A stretch of DNA of 64,000 nucleotides from contig JASGHO010000001.1 in NCBI GenBank assembly GCA_047602305.1, positions 2,232,001 through 2,296,000 of the forward strand, read 5' to 3'. The first letter of the stretch is position 1. Each line of letters begins with the position of its first letter. A model generated the notes under the pieces. It was not told the origin of the DNA and did no database searches. It worked only from the letters and a program-made list of their open reading frames with translations. Made by a program: the position numbers and the translations under genes. The DNA comes from Ancrocorticia sp047602305. Lineage in GTDB: Bacteria; Actinomycetota; Actinomycetes; Actinomycetales; Actinomycetaceae. Shown in pieces: positions 62,159 to 64,000 of this stretch.

Positions 62159-63084
62159 TCCTGTGCCTCTCGTGACGTATCCGCAACATCCTTCCGTGCA
62201 GATGCCGCTTCGGCCAGGGACACCAGATCAAAGGCAGCCAACTGTTCCGCCAACTGGCCACGAATGTCCTGCATGGACCCCATGGGTCCTCCGATCCGCT
62301 TAGCAATATCAAGGATTTCTGGCATAGCAAGCACCCTGTCTGCGCCCGATAGTGGGGATAGAGTCTTCTGAAGCTGCTTTAGCACGACAATGAGCTCCCC
62401 CAGAGATGGTAAAGAAGCTATCTGCCTCACAACACTCTCTTCATCGATTCCTGCAACCACCATCAGTTTCTCCAGCAGCTCATCTCCATCGCGGCAACCA
62501 TTACGCCCCGCAAGAGGACCAAGGAGTTCCGATAGTCTGTCGACATCGAGCCGAGACTGCCTTGCAGCGTCGCGCAGCACAGCGCCAACGATACTCAGAT
62601 CTTGCCGATCCTCCACGAGATCAGAAATCGTGCGTTCACGCGTTGTAACAGGCAGACCTTCCCGCACGGTAATATCCCGCTCGGGTAGCACCCGAGTGCG
62701 GTACCGGACATCTGGTCGTTGAGTCTGCTTGCGTGCGGGAGTAGTGAACTCACTGGCCATTGCACGGAGATCACCGATTCCAAGAAGTTTCGCTGCCGAT
62801 TCACCGGACACCACTACATTGATAGGCCTCTCGGCGAGACGCTCATAAGCAAGTTTCGCAGGCTCCGCAGCCAGCCATGCCGCTTTCAGTTCCTCGTGCT
62901 CGTCGATCGGCGCTCCAGCATCTCGATATATGCCATGGGACAGACGTACAAGATCGCCGGATTCACTTAGTCGCGTGAGATTCATATGGCTCACACCACG
63001 TGCACGCGCTTGCGCGGAGGTAACCATTCCCCATTGTGACTCAGTCACCTCCCCCAGCACTCGCAGAGCATTACGAGATTTCAT
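62155..63084 (-). CDS. AbiEi-type antitoxin with C-terminal extension
   Basis: Antitoxin and autorepressor of 309 aa. N-terminal winged helix (about 15-65; GMVTSAQARARGVSHMNLTR, SHGIYRD), then the AbiEi domain (about 80-190; VLPERDITVREGLPVTTRER). Residues beyond about 200 form a helical extension of about 110 residues not found in the shortest family members. It precedes the toxin with ATGA overlap. A CTAACGC/GCGTTAG palindrome sits just upstream, as expected for AbiEi-mediated autorepression. Confidence 0.88.
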   Translation of the reverse strand: MKSRNALRVLGEVTESQWGMVTSAQARARGVSHMNLTRLSESGDLVRLSHGIYRDAGAPIDEHEELKAAWLAAEPAKLAYERLAERPINVVVSGESAAKLLGIGDLRAMASEFTTPARKQTQRPDVRYRTRVLPERDITVREGLPVTTRERTISDLVEDRQDLSIVGAVLRDAARQSRLDVDRLSELLGPLAGRNGCRDGDELLEKLMVVAGIDEESVVRQIASLPSLGELIVVLKQLQKTLSPLSGADRVLAMPEILDIAKRIGGPMGSMQDIRGQLAEQLAAFDLVSLAEAASARKDVADTSREAQE

Positions 63085-63093
63085 TCTTGGATT

Positions 63094-63112
63094 CTAACGC
63101 TCTATGCGTTAG
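63094..63112 (-). promoter_or_regulatory. Candidate AbiEi operator
   Basis: CTAACGCTCTATGCGTTAG, perfect 7-bp arms, ten bases before the antitoxin start. AbiEi proteins repress their own operon through inverted repeats in the promoter; the match here is positional. Confidence 0.6.
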
Positions 63113-63162
63113 TTTCCAAGCACAAAACTTGTCACGGGATATGTGCAGCTTCAGAAACGAAC

Positions 63163-63190
63163 CTATTGGCGGGATCTCTTATCTGGCAGG
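63163..63190. repeat. Dispersed repeat family E, terminal fragment
   Basis: AACCTATTGGCGGGATCTCT matches the ends of the family E copies (1350-1365, 31680-31695) and the terminator at 43759-43775. Confidence 0.55.
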
Positions 63191-63199
63191 TGCTCTGGC

Positions 63200-63916
63200 T
63201 CAAGCCACCGGCAAATACTCCGGCTCGCGGCGCTTGACGGCGCCAACCACCGCGTAGGTGGCGGGCAGGAAGAGGACCTCCACACCCACCTTGTAGAGGA
63301 AGCCGACCACACCGAGGTTGATGATCGTGGCCAAGGGCATCTCGCCGGCGACCACCAGGCCACCCCATGCGATCGCGCAGAACACCGCGGTGTCCGCCGC
63401 TTCACCCACAATAGTGGAGCCAATGAGGCGCGCCCACAGCTGCTTCTCGCCCCACTTCTGCTTGATCTTGACGAGCACGTAAGCGTTGAGAAGCTGACCC
63501 ACGAGGTAGCCACCCATGGACGCAGCCACAAAACGTGGGACCACACCCAACACTGCGGCGAAGGCGTCCTGATCGGTGTAGTCCGCGGCAGGAGGCGCCG
63601 AAACCGCGAGCCAGAAGGCAAACGAGGCGATGAGCTGCACAATGAAGCCCAGCACGATGACCCGGCGGGCCGACTTGAAGCCATACACCTCGGAAAGCAC
63701 ATCACCGAAGATGTAGGTGAGCGGGAAGAGGATGGCCCCGCCGTCGAAGATCAGGTGGAACGGGCCAAGATCCAAGCCAATGAGCTTGGTTGCTGCGATG
63801 TTCGAGATGAGGAGGAACGAGACGAACATGACGGCGACGACGTCGTAGAGGCCGCGCCTCATTCCGGGGATTACAGCTGATCCGGGCGCTGCAGCTAGTC
63901 CAGGTGCTGCACCCAA
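63200..63916 (-). CDS. Queuosine precursor transporter (VUT/YhhQ family)
   Basis: Integral membrane protein of at least 238 aa with six to seven helices. Family features: NIAATKLIGLDLGPFHLIFD, FPLTYIFGDVLSEVYGF and GSTIVGEAADTAVF. YhhQ imports queuosine precursors (preQ0, preQ1 or queuine). TTG at 63916 is one possible start, but the frame is open to the window edge through a Thr/Ser/Ala-rich stretch, so the true start may lie outside. With tgt eight kilobases away and no que genes here, salvage of Q precursors is the likely job. Confidence 0.85.
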   Translation of the reverse strand: MGAAPGLAAAPGSAVIPGMRRGLYDVVAVMFVSFLLISNIAATKLIGLDLGPFHLIFDGGAILFPLTYIFGDVLSEVYGFKSARRVIVLGFIVQLIASFAFWLAVSAPPAADYTDQDAFAAVLGVVPRFVAASMGGYLVGQLLNAYVLVKIKQKWGEKQLWARLIGSTIVGEAADTAVFCAIAWGGLVVAGEMPLATIINLGVVGFLYKVGVEVLFLPATYAVVGAVKRREPEYLPVA

Positions 63917-64000
63917 TTCGGTGGAGGATCCGGCTGCCGCAGCAGCCGAGGTGACGCCATGGGTACCGGTGGCGGACGCCGTCGTCGACGATGAATCAGT

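Overview
The window looks like chromosome from a high-GC Gram-positive actinobacterium, most likely Actinomycetales and possibly Actinomycetaceae; genus is not decidable from sequence alone. Grounds: GC-rich third positions, frequent GTG and TTG starts, NarL-type two-component systems with HisKA_3 kinases, a PspC-type sensor kinase beside a PspC protein, a DtxR/IdeR-type iron box, meso-diaminopimelate dehydrogenase, a DUF1684 protein and a TauE/SafE permease. No phage, plasmid, insertion sequence or CRISPR array was recognised. Intergenic DNA is unusually rich in small dispersed palindromic repeats and tandem repeats.

Layout. 0-4.6 kb: a HAD phosphatase, two tRNA-Ser genes with terminators, then about 2.3 kb of repeat-filled DNA. 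4.7-7.8 kb: an ECF transporter operon (S component, EcfT, double EcfA). 8-11.3 kb: an OpgB/LtaS-like phosphoglycerol transferase, a DUF1684 protein and tRNA-Arg. 11.3-13.7 kb: a paralogous pair of small hypothetical proteins, then a second pair combining an N-terminal coiled coil with L7/L12 C-terminal-like helices. 14-18.9 kb: an HrpB helicase, a HAD protein and a TauE/SafE permease.

19-31.5 kb: two NarL-type two-component systems interleaved with three ABC systems (two MacB/FtsX-type, one ABC-2 type). An identical 18-bp palindrome lies in both divergent promoter regions, suggesting one envelope-stress or export regulon. 31.9-34.6 kb: a NifX-like protein with a Cys/Gly tail, meso-DAP dehydrogenase and a TetR regulator. 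34.7-38.2 kb: an AT-richer island with a small secreted peptide that ends in an aromatic Cys-x9-Cys loop, a decayed second copy of its locus, 24-bp-phased direct repeats at both promoters, and a dedicated-looking kinase and regulator. 38.7-43.7 kb: the PspC-linked two-component cluster.

43.8-52.8 kb: a sucrose/fructan locus (two GH32 enzymes, amylosucrase, a MFS permease broken by one in-frame TAG, and a LacI regulator). 53-56.5 kb: a hypothetical protein, an 8-bp tandem repeat and tRNA-guanine transglycosylase. 57.1-61.2 kb: an iron-box-controlled siderophore ABC importer. 61.3-63.1 kb: an AbiE-type toxin-antitoxin pair. 63.2 kb to the edge: a queuosine-precursor transporter that may pair functionally with tgt.

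The best candidate for an undescribed system is the secreted peptide locus at 34.9-38.2 kb. The shared-operator ABC/TCS cluster and the coiled-coil/L7-L12-like pair come next.
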